NCBI RefSeq assembly: GCF_029338275.1
Contig: NZ_CP119789.1
Location: 62,001-126,000 of the forward strand
DNA from: Haloarcula ordinaria
GTDB lineage: Archaea > Halobacteriota > Halobacteria > Halobacteriales > Haloarculaceae
Length of the DNA stretch: 64,000 nt
Direction: 5' to 3'
Shown: one piece after another, positions 42,783 through 51,721 of the stretch
Position numbering within the stretch: the stretch's first letter is position 1
How the letters are laid out: each line of letters opens with the position of its first letter
The notes under the pieces: generated by a model
Seen by the model: only the letters and a program-made list of their open reading frames with translations
Databases searched by the model: none
Told to the model about the DNA's origin: nothing
Made by a program: the position numbers and the translations under genes

Positions 42783-44465
42783 TCACGTTCGGGAGAGGTC
42801 GTAGCTGTCGACCGGGCAGCGATACCGGGTCAGGAGCCGTCGGCTGGCGTCTGCCGAGTTCGCTGACCGGTCGACGGCGTAGGCCGAGAACGTACAGGCG
42901 TCCGTCGTGAACTCGACGACGGCGTACCCCCAGCGGTGACTGTCGAAGAACTCGACGTGGGGATTCTCGTCTTTCACGTAGTCGGCGATCAGTTTCCGGA
43001 CCTCGCGGTCGTCTGGCAGCGAGAGCAGGTCGCTGAGGTTCCGACTCGTCACCGCCGGCGTCATGAACTCCACGCCGACGCGTTCCCCGTCCCGTTCGAC
43101 GTAGCCAGTGAGGGTGCTGTGCATGTCGCCGGTGAGCGCGACGAAGGCGGCGTCGCCCTCTTCGGCGCTGTCTAAGATGCGCTCGCGCTCCTCTGGGAAC
43201 GCGTCCCAGGCATCGGCGTTCAGGACGTCGACGGCTCCGAGGTCCAGGTCGAACTCCATCGCGAGCACCTCGTTTACCCAGGCGGTCCACGCCGCGTCCG
43301 ACTCGGCCAGGCGGTCGGTGAACCAGTCGCGCTGGGCCGACCCGAGCATCGTCTCGGTCAGGTCGCTCTCGTTCCCCTGGTCCTCGCTCTCGCTGTCGTC
43401 GCCGTCGTCGGGCCGCGCGGCGAGCTGGGACCCGTCGGTGGGGCTGGTCCGGAAGAGCCGCTCGTCGGTGACGAGCAGTTCGACCAGGTCGCCGAACCGG
43501 AACGACTTCCAGAGTCGCAGCTGGTCCAAGAGCGTCTCGGCGTCGGGGTCGTACGGGACCCGGGTCGGCGTGTACTCCCACCACGCACGGATGCCGTCGG
43601 CGAACAACTGGGTCATGAACGCGGCGTCGTCGTTCTTCGGGTGGTCGCCGTCGCCCGCGTAGGGCCGCTCCTCGCTGTAGTTCCAGTAGCGGTTGTTGAC
43701 GATCTCGTGGTCGTCCCAGGTCTGGACGAGCGTGTGGGCCGAAAGCGCTTCCTGGAGAAACGCGTCGGAACGGTACGTCCGGTGGAGGTAGCGGTAGTCC
43801 TCGAGTCCCATCGCGACGGACTCCCCGCTGGGTAGCGACAGCGAGCGACCGGAGACCGACCCGGCCCCGCCGCGTTCGTAGATGAAGTCGCCGAGATGGA
43901 CCAGGAAATCGACCGGTTCGCTGGCGAGGTGGTGGAACGCGCCGTAGTACCCCCGGCGGTAGTTCTGACAGGTCGCGAGCGCGAGCCGGACGCTGTCGGG
44001 GCTGGCGTCGGCGGCGGGGAGCGTCCGACAGCGACCCGTCGGACTGGCCACGCCGTCGCAGTCGAACCGATACCAGTACGTGGAATCGGCGTCGAGGCGG
44101 CCGTCGAGGTCGACCTTCACCGTCCCGTCGTGGTCGCCGAGGCGGTCGGCCGGGACCGACCAGGAACCGACAGGGTCCGCGAAGGCGTCGTCGTGAGCCA
44201 CGGTCACCTGCAGCGCGGTCCCGTCGTCGACGGCGTCAGGCGCGACTCGCGTCCAGAGCACGACCCCGCTCGTCGTCGGGTCCCCGCTGGCGACGCCCTG
44301 GGGGAACACCGGTCCCGACTGACCGCCGGTCGCGTCGGTGACGCTCGCGGTCGGGAGGTCAGTCACGCTGTGAGCGCGTGCGACTCGGTCGAGCGGGAGC
44401 GCGGCGGCCAGTATGGCCGCCAGGACGCGTCGGCGACCCGCGTCGATGGGTGACTCGTCAGGCAT
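42783..44465 (-). CDS. phoD: PhoD-type alkaline phosphatase/phosphodiesterase with Tat signal
   Basis: 560-aa exported metalloenzyme. The N terminus has the twin-Arg region AGRRRVLAAILAAALPL. A Fn-III-like N-terminal domain (about 40-140, GVASGDPTTSGVVLWTRV) precedes the metallophosphatase domain: the metal-binding LVHLGDFIYE, TWDDHEIVNNRYW and ALTGDMHSTL motifs are all present. PhoD uses Ca2+/Fe3+ and releases phosphate from esters and nucleic acid or teichoic acid-like polymers. The insert of Asp/Glu residues at about 355-370 is typical of halophiles. The ATG at 44465 fits the signal; three codons upstream is a GTG alternative. Confidence 0.93.
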   Translation of the reverse strand: MPDESPIDAGRRRVLAAILAAALPLDRVARAHSVTDLPTASVTDATGGQSGPVFPQGVASGDPTTSGVVLWTRVAPDAVDDGTALQVTVAHDDAFADPVGSWSVPADRLGDHDGTVKVDLDGRLDADSTYWYRFDCDGVASPTGRCRTLPAADASPDSVRLALATCQNYRRGYYGAFHHLASEPVDFLVHLGDFIYERGGAGSVSGRSLSLPSGESVAMGLEDYRYLHRTYRSDAFLQEALSAHTLVQTWDDHEIVNNRYWNYSEERPYAGDGDHPKNDDAAFMTQLFADGIRAWWEYTPTRVPYDPDAETLLDQLRLWKSFRFGDLVELLVTDERLFRTSPTDGSQLAARPDDGDDSESEDQGNESDLTETMLGSAQRDWFTDRLAESDAAWTAWVNEVLAMEFDLDLGAVDVLNADAWDAFPEERERILDSAEEGDAAFVALTGDMHSTLTGYVERDGERVGVEFMTPAVTSRNLSDLLSLPDDREVRKLIADYVKDENPHVEFFDSHRWGYAVVEFTTDACTFSAYAVDRSANSADASRRLLTRYRCPVDSYDLSRT

Positions 44466-44603
44466 ACCCACCACTCACACCGGACATAGATTGTAATCCG
44501 AATCTTAGCGAACCGGAGAGCCCGCTAACAGGAGCTTACGCGGGACGGCCCGCAGGGCACTGCGTCGGCGCAGCCCCGGTCGGTGCCGGCGACGAACTGA
44601 AAC

Positions 44604-44627
44604 CGCTCCGTCACCGACGACGGAGCG
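44604..44627. promoter_or_regulatory. Perfect 9-bp palindrome abutting the kptA start codon
   Basis: CGCTCCGTC (44604-44612) and GACGGAGCG (44619-44627) form an exact stem with a 6-nt loop that ends at the base before the ATG at 44628. A weak TATA-like ACTGAAACC lies just upstream (about 44597-44605), so the palindrome covers the predicted transcription start. Operator or RNA hairpin; function inferred. Confidence 0.5.
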
Positions 44628-45278
44628 ATGCCAGACGCCATCGCGCGCTGTTCAGCCCACGGCTACCACGAGGGCACCACCTGCCCCGAGTGCGGGAGCG
44701 AGAGCGAGGACGTGCTGAACGGAGCACGTCGCCGTCGCCTCTCGAAGTTCGTCAGCGGCGCGCTCAGACACTTCCCCGACGACGCGGGCGTCGAGCTGGA
44801 CCAGGCGGGCTGGACGCCGTTCGACGCGCTCGTCGCGGCCGTCGAACGCACGTACGACTGGGCGCACCACGACCACGTCGAGGGCGTCGTCGCCACCGAC
44901 CCGAAAGGACGGTTCGAGGTCGACGAAACGGACGGGGGCCGCCGCGTCCGTGCCGCGTACGGCCACTCTGTCGACGTTGACCTGGCGGCGGGCGACGGGC
45001 CGGTTCCCGACGTGCTGTACCACGGGACGGCACCCCGGAACCTCGAGGCGATATTCGAGGCGGGGCTGAAGCCCATGGACCGCCAGCAGGTCCACCTCTC
45101 GGAGACGGTGGCGGACGCCCGGGCGGTCGGCGAACGACACGCCGCCGATCCCGTCGTACTCGAAGTGGACGCCGCCGCGATGCAGGCCGACGGTCACGAC
45201 GTGACGAAACGCGGCGCGGGAACCTACACGACGGACCGGGTGCCACCGGCGTATCTCTCCAGAACGAACCGCGACTGA
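44628..45278 (+). CDS. kptA: RNA 2'-phosphotransferase KptA/Tpt1
   Basis: 216-aa enzyme that transfers a 2'-phosphate from RNA to NAD+, giving ADP-ribose 1'',2''-cyclic phosphate. The N terminus adds a small Cys/His motif (C8-SAHGYHEGTTC-PEC, residues 8-22) that looks like a zinc ribbon. The Tpt1 core has RLSKFVSGALRHFPDDAGVE, the NAD-site segment VLYHGTAPRNLEAIFEAGL, and HLSETVADARAVGERH. Archaea seal tRNA exons with RtcB and leave no 2'-phosphate, so the cellular substrate is unclear. It is convergent with gpmI. Confidence 0.92.
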   Translation: MPDAIARCSAHGYHEGTTCPECGSESEDVLNGARRRRLSKFVSGALRHFPDDAGVELDQAGWTPFDALVAAVERTYDWAHHDHVEGVVATDPKGRFEVDETDGGRRVRAAYGHSVDVDLAAGDGPVPDVLYHGTAPRNLEAIFEAGLKPMDRQQVHLSETVADARAVGERHAADPVVLEVDAAAMQADGHDVTKRGAGTYTTDRVPPAYLSRTNRD

Positions 45279-45290
45279 GGTGGTCGAGCG

Positions 45291-46850
45291 CTACTCGAGG
45301 AGCGACTCGCCGGTCATCTCACTGGGCTGGTCGATACCCATCAGTGAGAGCATCGTCGGCGCGAGGTCGGCGAGTGTCCCGCCGTCGCGGGCCGCATAGT
45401 CACCGCCGGTCTGGTCGGGGTCGAGATAGACGAACGGAACGGGGTTCGTCGTATGGGCGGTATGGGGGTCGTCTTCGGTCCCCATGTCGTCGGCGTTGCC
45501 GTGGTCGGCACAGACGAGGACGTGACCGCCGGCCGCGGAGATGGCCTCGGCCAGGCGACCCAGCTGCTCGTCGACGGCCTCCACGGCCGCGACGGCCGCC
45601 TCGAATTCGCCGGTGTGACCCACCATGTCCGGGTTCGCGTAGTTGAGCACCAGGGCGTCGGGGTCCTCGGCCTCGATGACCGAGATGGCGGTGTCCGTCA
45701 CCTCGGGGGCGCTCATCTCGGGCTGGCGGTCGTAGGTCGGCACGTCCGGACTCTCGATTATCTCGCGCAGTTCGCCGTCGAACGCCACCTCGCGGCCGCC
45801 GTTGAGGAAGTAGGTGACGTGAGGGTACTTCTCCGACTCCGCGAGGCGCAGCTGGGTCCTGCCGGCTTCGGAGAGCACCTCACCGAGTACGTTCTCGGGC
45901 TGGTTGGGCGGGAAAGCGACGGGGAGGTCGAACGTCTCGTCGTACCGGGTCATCGTCACCAGCCGGATGGCCGGGGGTTCGGTGTCGGCCCCCCAGTCTT
46001 CGGGGCGGACGTCGGCGAGCATGCGGGTGAGCTGCCGGGCGCGGTCCGAGCGGAAGTTGAAGAATATCGTGGCATCGCCGTCCTCGATGCCGGCGTGGTC
46101 GCCGACGGTCGTCGGTTCGACGAACTCGTCGGTGACGTCGCGGTCGTACGACTCCGTGACGGCCGCCACCGGGTCGTCGGCGTGGTGGTCGGCCTCGCGG
46201 TGGACCAGGGCGTCGTAGGCCCGCTGGGTTCGCTCCCAGTTCTGGTCGCGGTCCATCGCGTAGTAGCGCCCGCAGACGGTGGCGACGTGCCCGGTCCCGT
46301 ATGCCTCGGCGTGAGCCTCGAGGTCGGCGAGGTACTGCTCGCCGCCGGTCGGTGAGGTGTCGCGTCCGTCGGTGAACGCGTGGGAGACGGCATCGGTCCC
46401 GCGCTCGCCGGCCAGTTCGATGAGCGCGTGGAGGTGGTCCTGGTAGGAGTGGACGCCGCCGTCCGAGACCAGGCCCATGAAGTGGACCCGACCGTCGTTG
46501 TCCTCGGCGTGCTCGAACGCCGACAGGACGGTGTCGTTCTCGAAGAACGGCGGGTCCTCGGCGTCGTCGTCGGGCGGCGACTCGCCGCGCGAGCGGGCGA
46601 TGCTGTCCGAGACCCGCGCCGAGTCCTGCTTGACGACGCGGCCGGCGCCGATGTTGAGGTGGCCGACCTCGGAGTTCCCCATCTGGCCCTCGGGGAGGCC
46701 GACGCGCCGGCCGTGTGTCTCCAGCGTCGAGTGGGCGCCTTCGGCCCAGTAGCGGTCGAAGTTCGGTGTCTCGGCCGCCGCGACCGCGTCACGGGCGTCC
46801 GCGTCGGGGTTCAACCCCCAGCCGTCGAGAATGATGAGCCCTGCGTCCAT
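45291..46850 (-). CDS. gpmI: 2,3-bisphosphoglycerate-independent phosphoglycerate mutase
   Basis: 519-aa Mn2+ enzyme interconverting 3- and 2-phosphoglycerate. The alkaline-phosphatase-like domain starts GLIILDGWGLNPD, with the phosphoserine S60 in GNSEVGHLNIGAGRVV; the transferase domain contains DGRDTSPTGGEQYL and MDRDQNWERTQRAYDAL; the C-terminal metal motif is CADHGNADDM. Length is standard for the bacterial-type iPGM. GTAAGTTA read on the minus strand as TAACTTAC (46874-46881) lies 27 nt upstream and selects the ATG at 46850 over a much longer frame. Confidence 0.96.
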   Translation of the reverse strand: MDAGLIILDGWGLNPDADARDAVAAAETPNFDRYWAEGAHSTLETHGRRVGLPEGQMGNSEVGHLNIGAGRVVKQDSARVSDSIARSRGESPPDDDAEDPPFFENDTVLSAFEHAEDNDGRVHFMGLVSDGGVHSYQDHLHALIELAGERGTDAVSHAFTDGRDTSPTGGEQYLADLEAHAEAYGTGHVATVCGRYYAMDRDQNWERTQRAYDALVHREADHHADDPVAAVTESYDRDVTDEFVEPTTVGDHAGIEDGDATIFFNFRSDRARQLTRMLADVRPEDWGADTEPPAIRLVTMTRYDETFDLPVAFPPNQPENVLGEVLSEAGRTQLRLAESEKYPHVTYFLNGGREVAFDGELREIIESPDVPTYDRQPEMSAPEVTDTAISVIEAEDPDALVLNYANPDMVGHTGEFEAAVAAVEAVDEQLGRLAEAISAAGGHVLVCADHGNADDMGTEDDPHTAHTTNPVPFVYLDPDQTGGDYAARDGGTLADLAPTMLSLMGIDQPSEMTGESLLE

Positions 46851-46873
46851 GCCCGAGAGCTGTCGTGACCGGG

Positions 46874-46881
46874 GTAAGTTA
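46874..46881 (-). promoter_or_regulatory. gpmI: TATA element deciding the gpmI start
   Basis: TAACTTAC on the minus strand, centred 27 nt before the ATG at 46850; the long upstream open frame would begin before this element and is excluded. Confidence 0.55.
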
Positions 46882-46975
46882 CTGTCGGTCAGTGACCAGC
46901 TGTCGGGCGGTCGTCCGCCACGAAGCCACCGTCGAAACCGGGAGAGAGAGCCGGAACCGCCGACCGAGCGGCGGC

Positions 46976-47248
46976 TCAGACGCCTTCGAGGTCCGAGCGG
47001 TACTCGTTGAGCTGGTCGTCGGCGTCTTCGAGCGTCGCCGCGACGTCGGCACCGTCGCCGGCTTCCAGGTCTGCGAGGGCCGACTGGATGCGCGCGAGTC
47101 GCCCGTGGTCGGGGCCCCGGTCGGCCGTCGCGAGCCGTTCGAGCTGGTCGGCCAGGCTCGCCAGTCGTTCGCGGGCGTCGTCGTTTTCGGTGTCGTCGGC
47201 AGCCGATTCGAGCAGGTCGCTCGCCGTCGCGAGTTCGTCGCGGGTCAT
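46976..47248 (-). CDS. Small helical haloarchaeal protein (DUF7553-like)
   Basis: 90-aa all-helical acidic protein, MTRDELATASDLLESAADD at the start and ATADRGPDHGRLARIQSAL in the middle, the latter being the conserved block of a small family common in Halobacteria (I think DUF7553; not certain). No function known. CCGTTTTGTG on the minus strand about 28 nt upstream supports the ATG at 47248. Confidence 0.68.
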   Translation of the reverse strand: MTRDELATASDLLESAADDTENDDARERLASLADQLERLATADRGPDHGRLARIQSALADLEAGDGADVAATLEDADDQLNEYRSDLEGV

Positions 47249-47509
47249 GGCTATCGGTTCCCCCAACGGGCACAAAACGGTTCGCCTCGGGGGCATTCCT
47301 GCAGATATCGGTGACGCCGGTCAGTAGTGTATAATTGAGAAAAGAAGAGTGCTAACAGCCAGAAAGCGCCCGTGCTATCGGCTTTGGTTCGCGGACTGCG
47401 AGACGGTTTCACCGCCTCGACTTCGCGGCGCGCAGCGCCGCGCAACCGCTGACCAAGACGTTGGACTTCGGTCCCACATCTTTAGGGGCGGTCCCGACTC
47501 ACCACCAGT
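47249..47509. promoter_or_regulatory. Promoter region before the PurD-like gene, with a GC hairpin
   Basis: 261-nt gap without a gene. 47300-47350 is AT-richer, with GTGTATAATTGAG. GCGGCGC/GCGCCGC around a 3-nt loop (47425-47441) is a perfect 7-bp hairpin. ATCTTTAGG (about 47478-47486) is the TATA element for the ATG at 47510. Confidence 0.5.
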
Positions 47510-48823
47510 ATGACACGGTTCCTCTTTTGCTCGCTCGATGCCGCACTCATCGGCGACGTCGCCCGACAGGTCCACGAGGAGGGCCACGACGTCCGGTACT
47601 ACGTCGAGGCCAAGTCCGACCGGGAGATCGCCGACGGGTTCGTACCGAAGACCGACGACTGGCGCGCGGACGTCGACTGGGCCGACGTCGTCGTCCTCGA
47701 CGACATCTGGGTGGGCGACGACGTGGGAACCGGCAAGATTGCACAGGAGCTGCGCGCCGAGGGCGTGGCCGTCGTCGGCGGGACGCCGAACACCGACCGG
47801 ACGGAGTCCGACCGGGGATACGCGATGGAGGTGCTGCAGGACCACGGTATCGCCACGCTCGACCACCGGGAGTTCACCGACTTCCAGGCCGGCATCGAGC
47901 ACGTCGAGCAGAACCCCGCCCCGTACGTCATCAAGCCGCTGGGCGAGGTCCAGAACGTCAAGCGACTGCTCTACGTCGGCCGCGAGGACGACGGCAGCGA
48001 CGTGGTCGACGTGCTTCGGGCCTACGAAAAGGCGTGGGGCCACCGGATGAAGGGGTTCCAGCTCCAGCGACGGGTCGAGGGCGTCGAGATCGCGATCTGC
48101 GGGTTCTTCGACGGGAGCGAGTTCGTCGAGCCGGTCAACTTCAACTTCGAGCACAAGAAGCTCTTCCCGGGTAACATCGGCCCCTCGACCGGAGAGATGG
48201 GGACCTCGATGTTCTGGTCGAGCCGGAACGAGCTGTTCGACCGGACCTTGGGCAAGCTGGAGGGGTGGCTCGCCGACGAAGGGTACGTCGGGAGCATCGA
48301 CCTCAACTGTATCGTGAACGGGTCGGGCATCTATCCGCTGGAGTTCACACCGCGCTTTGGCTATCCGACCATCACCCTCCAGACGGAGGCCTTCGAGTCA
48401 CCAGTGGGTGACTTCTTCGACGACCTGGCACACGGCCGCGACCCCGACCTGCAGGTCCACCGGGGCTACCAGGTCGGCGTCCGCGTCGTCCTGCCGCCGT
48501 TCCCCTTCGACGACCCGAAGACGTACGACGAGAGCTCGCGCAACGCCGCCGTCGTGTTCGAGACCGAGTCGCGGGCGGGTATCCACATCGAGGATGCAAA
48601 GAAAGTCGACCAGCAGTGGCGCGCCGCCGGCGAGTCCGGCATGCCGCTGGTCGTCACCGGGAAGGGTGAGACGATGCAGGCCGCTCGCGAACAGGCCTAC
48701 GGTCGCATCGACGATATCGTCATCCCGAACCTCTACTACCGCGACGACATCGGCGAGCGCTGGACCGACGGCGACGGCGACCGGCTGCTCGTGTGGGGGT
48801 ATCTCGGGCCGGCCGAAGACTGA
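47510..48823 (+). CDS. PurD-like ATP-grasp ligase, paralogue of unknown substrate
   Basis: 437-aa ATP-grasp enzyme with GARS (PurD) domain order: N-terminal Rossmann part (about 1-105), ATP-grasp with PYVIKPLGEVQNVKRLLYVG and GFQLQRRVEGVEIAICGFFDG, the metal-binding IDLNCIVNGSGIYPLEFTPRFGYP (cited in part), and the C-terminal cap. It lacks the glycine-rich N-terminal signature of true PurD, beginning MTRFLFCSLDAALIGDVARQ. I take it as the haloarchaeal PurD paralogue; an amide- or peptide-forming reaction is certain in kind, the substrates are not. Confidence 0.83.
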   Translation: MTRFLFCSLDAALIGDVARQVHEEGHDVRYYVEAKSDREIADGFVPKTDDWRADVDWADVVVLDDIWVGDDVGTGKIAQELRAEGVAVVGGTPNTDRTESDRGYAMEVLQDHGIATLDHREFTDFQAGIEHVEQNPAPYVIKPLGEVQNVKRLLYVGREDDGSDVVDVLRAYEKAWGHRMKGFQLQRRVEGVEIAICGFFDGSEFVEPVNFNFEHKKLFPGNIGPSTGEMGTSMFWSSRNELFDRTLGKLEGWLADEGYVGSIDLNCIVNGSGIYPLEFTPRFGYPTITLQTEAFESPVGDFFDDLAHGRDPDLQVHRGYQVGVRVVLPPFPFDDPKTYDESSRNAAVVFETESRAGIHIEDAKKVDQQWRAAGESGMPLVVTGKGETMQAAREQAYGRIDDIVIPNLYYRDDIGERWTDGDGDRLLVWGYLGPAED

Positions 48824-48889
48824 CTGTGACTCGGCAGTCACCTGGTGACTCCACAAGGGCTATTGGGCCGATGGCACAAGGGACTTCCA

Positions 48890-49897
48890 ATGACTACCAC
48901 TCCCGACGGGGCGACGGAGTCGCTGCCGACGCTCCGCGGGTCGATACCCCCGGTTCGCGAGTGGGCCAAGACGTTCGCCATCGGCCTCTGTATGGGTGCC
49001 GCCGACGGCGTTCCCGGCGTCTCGGGCGGGACCATCGCGCTCATCGCCGGCATCTACGAACGACTCATCGCGGCGGTGACGGCGGTGACCCCCAAACGCG
49101 TCGTCGAACTGCTGCGTTCGCTGACGCCGCTGGACGGCGGTATCTCCGGTCGCGGCGCGCTCGCCATCTTAGAGGAGTTCGACGTCTGGTTTATCGTCGC
49201 GCTGCTTGGCGGCATCGTCAGCGCCATCGTGGTCGTCACGCGCATCATCCACGTCGCGAACCAGGAGACGCCGGCGCTCCTCTTTGGCTTCTTCTTCGGC
49301 CTCATCGCCGCGTCGGCAGTTATTCTCCTGCGCGCGCTCAGCGTCGGGACCGGGCTGCAGGCGCTCGCGGGCGTCGTCGGCGTCGTCGTCGCCTTCCTGC
49401 TCTCGGGGCCGATCTCCTTCCTCGACGGCGGTGGCCTCCTCGTCGTCTTCCTCGCCGGTGCGGTGGGCGTCAGCGCCATGATTCTCCCGGGCATCTCCGG
49501 GTCGCTCCTGCTGGTCATCCTCGGGCAGTACACCCGGATGTCGACGACACTCACGACGTTCGTCGACAGCCTGCTCGGGCTGGCCACCGGCGGGTCGGTC
49601 GCGCGGGTCGTCGAGTCGGGAACCGTCGTCGTGACGTTCGTCCTCGGCGGTCTCGTGGGGCTGTTCACTATATCGCGGGTCATCCGGCGGGCGCTGGAGT
49701 GGCGGCGGCGAGGGACGCTCGCTTTCCTGGTGGGACTCGTCGTCGGCGCGCTGCGCGCCCCCGTCCAGCGGGTCGCGGAGTCGCCGGGCTTCTCGCAGGA
49801 CGTCACGCTCGCGTTCGCCGGCGCGGCCGTCGTCGGCGTCGTCGTCCTCCTGGCGCTGGAGTGGTACGCCGTCGACCTGGACCTCGACTCGGTCTGA
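48890..49897 (+). CDS. DUF368 (PopT-type) polyprenyl-phosphate transporter
   Basis: 335-aa polytopic protein, about eight to ten spans. The family motif near the N terminus is CMGAADGVPGVSGGTIALI, and its internal repeat is ILPGISGSLLLVILGQY, both with the conserved P-G-x-S-G. DUF368 proteins were shown in bacteria to return undecaprenyl phosphate across the membrane (PopT). In a haloarchaeon the equivalent carrier would be dolichol phosphate, used for S-layer glycosylation (inference). The ATG at 48890 (MTTTPDGATESLPTLRG) is supported by a TATA-like GCTATTGGG about 28 nt upstream. Confidence 0.88.
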   Translation: MTTTPDGATESLPTLRGSIPPVREWAKTFAIGLCMGAADGVPGVSGGTIALIAGIYERLIAAVTAVTPKRVVELLRSLTPLDGGISGRGALAILEEFDVWFIVALLGGIVSAIVVVTRIIHVANQETPALLFGFFFGLIAASAVILLRALSVGTGLQALAGVVGVVVAFLLSGPISFLDGGGLLVVFLAGAVGVSAMILPGISGSLLLVILGQYTRMSTTLTTFVDSLLGLATGGSVARVVESGTVVVTFVLGGLVGLFTISRVIRRALEWRRRGTLAFLVGLVVGALRAPVQRVAESPGFSQDVTLAFAGAAVVGVVVLLALEWYAVDLDLDSV

Positions 49898-49968
49898 AGC
49901 GGGGTCCGGGAACGGGAGCCGACACCAGCGGACCGCAGAGACGGACCGGCACTCGGCTCGCTGGCCGA

Positions 49969-50835
49969 CTATCGGAGGACGGTCCGGCCGACGCGCGTCT
50001 CCGAGAGGTCGAAGTCGAAGCGGTCGGTCAGGAGCAGTCCCGCACCGAGCAGGGCCGCCAGCGCGACCGGAATCCAGTTGGCGTAGTAGAGGTTGATGCT
50101 GCCCCAGAGGACGACGAAGCTCACCAGGTCGTCGAGCATGAACTCACACTCCTCGAGGCGCTGTCGGAGGCCGGCCCGCTCGAAGCCGACGTCGAAGAGG
50201 ACGACAGCGACGGTCCCAGAGAGGAGCCACCCCTGGTAGTTCGTCCACGGGACGCCGTAGAACTGCTGGACCTCGTAGGCCCAGAAACCGATGCTCACGG
50301 CACCAGGGTCCAGCACCAAGTCGACCAGTAGCACCGTCGACAGCGTGGCCAACAGGCGAATCGACGTCGAGGCGGCGCGCCGCCCGAGCAGGAGGATGAC
50401 CAGGAGGTAGCTGTTCAACACCAGCGGGAAGAAGAAGATGGGGAGTCCGAGAGGCACCTCGCCGAACAGCATCGGTCCGAGGTCGACGCCGTAGGAGAAG
50501 TCGCCGTAGGGCCAGCCGGTCCGGACCCCGACGAGTTCGATGCCGTAGGCGTAAGCCGTCAGCGCGAGCAGCGCAGCGGCGGCCTTCCGGGTTATCAGCG
50601 GGAAGGCGCCGGCAATCAGCGGGAGGCGCATTACGAGCGTCCCGAAGAGGACAAAGAAGGGGTTGAACGCGAGCGGGGGCGGGAGCAGGCCCTCGGCGCT
50701 CGCCAGCAGCGTCACCGCGCCGACCAGCGGGAAGACGACGGCGATGGTGAAGCGGTGCTCGCGGACCAGCGCGTCGAGCCGTTCGGTCGCCTCCGGTCGG
50801 GTCTCTGGCACCGACCACCCCAGCACGTCAGCCAT
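49969..50835 (-). CDS. cruF: Bisanhydrobacterioruberin hydratase (C50 carotenoid hydratase)
   Basis: 288-aa membrane protein, seven to eight spans, of the CruF family, adding water to the terminal isopentenyl groups of bisanhydrobacterioruberin to give bacterioruberin. Features: GWPYGDFSYGVDLGPMLFGEVPL (cited in part) and LVLDPGAVSIGFWAYE with conserved acid residues inside spans. It overlaps lyeJ by 8 nt and is the last gene of the crtD-lyeJ-cruF run, the same set and order described for Haloarcula japonica. Function follows from the set as well as from the sequence. Confidence 0.93.
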   Translation of the reverse strand: MADVLGWSVPETRPEATERLDALVREHRFTIAVVFPLVGAVTLLASAEGLLPPPLAFNPFFVLFGTLVMRLPLIAGAFPLITRKAAAALLALTAYAYGIELVGVRTGWPYGDFSYGVDLGPMLFGEVPLGLPIFFFPLVLNSYLLVILLLGRRAASTSIRLLATLSTVLLVDLVLDPGAVSIGFWAYEVQQFYGVPWTNYQGWLLSGTVAVVLFDVGFERAGLRQRLEECEFMLDDLVSFVVLWGSINLYYANWIPVALAALLGAGLLLTDRFDFDLSETRVGRTVLR

Positions 50836-51709
50836 ACAGCATCACCCACAGGCCGCCCAGCGTGAACACCATCCCGACGAGCGTGTTGATAGCCGGGTAC
50901 CACCAGTAGGCCTCGTCGATGTCGACACCGATAGCGAGGATACCGAAGACGAGCGCGGGGTACAGCAAGAGGACGAGCCCGAACGCCCAGTGGGTGTAGG
51001 TGAACACGAACGCGGCCAGCAGCCAGGTCATCACGCAGTAGTAGTAGGTGTTGGACTCGCCCAAGAACGTCGCCGTCGTCTGGATGCCCGCCTCGCGGTC
51101 GGGTTCGATGTCGGGAATCGCCGAGAACGTGTGCATCCCCATCGTCCAGAGCCACGCGCCGGCCACCGCCGTCGCAGGCGGTGCGACCCCCTCGATGGCG
51201 GCGTAGGCGACGACGCCTGGAAGGATGTACAGCCCGTTCGAGAGCGAGTCGAGGAACGGCGTCGTCTTGAAGCGGAACGGCGGGGCCGAGTACTCCACGG
51301 AGAGGGCCGCCCAGGCGAGCAGGGCCAGGATGCCCAGCGGCGGGAGCCACGGGACGAACGCCAGCGCCAGGACGCCCGAGAGGACCACGATGGCGAGCGC
51401 CACCCGGTCACCCTGGTAACTGACCTCCCGCCCCTCGTCTTTCTTCGGGTTGTGCTCGTCCACGTCGGCGTCGAAGACGTCGTTGACGCCGTAGAGGAAG
51501 ACGTTCGCCGGGAGCGTGAAGTAGAGGAACAGCGCCACGGCGAGCGGCGAGAACAGCTCGCCCGGGCCGTCGGCGGCGTAGGCGACGGCGACGACGACCG
51601 GGCCGCCCAGGTAGAGCCAGAACCGGGGTCGCGACAGCCGAAGCAGGTAGCCCACGCGCGACTCCTCGGAGGGCACGACCTCGGTCAGTTTGTCGGTGAC
51701 GGTACTCAT
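50828..51709 (-). CDS. lyeJ: Lycopene elongase / 1,2-hydratase (UbiA prenyltransferase)
   Basis: 293-aa UbiA-superfamily enzyme adding C5 units (from DMAPP) to both ends of lycopene and hydrating the 1,2 double bond, the step that commits to C50 carotenoids. The two Asp-rich motifs are visible: NDVFDADVDEHNPKKDEGR (about 79-97) and IPDIEPDREAGIQTT (about 200-214). Eight or nine spans. It starts 12 nt after the crtD stop and overlaps cruF, so the operon is translationally linked. Confidence 0.94.
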   Translation of the reverse strand: MSTVTDKLTEVVPSEESRVGYLLRLSRPRFWLYLGGPVVVAVAYAADGPGELFSPLAVALFLYFTLPANVFLYGVNDVFDADVDEHNPKKDEGREVSYQGDRVALAIVVLSGVLALAFVPWLPPLGILALLAWAALSVEYSAPPFRFKTTPFLDSLSNGLYILPGVVAYAAIEGVAPPATAVAGAWLWTMGMHTFSAIPDIEPDREAGIQTTATFLGESNTYYYCVMTWLLAAFVFTYTHWAFGLVLLLYPALVFGILAIGVDIDEAYWWYPAINTLVGMVFTLGGLWVMLYG

Positions 51710-51721
51710 TCGTCGGTCGGG

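Noticed and set aside
46851..47273. 141-codon extension of gpmI upstream
   Set aside because: It covers the TATA element at 46874-46881 and an independent small gene on the same strand; the family starts at MDAGLIILDGWG.
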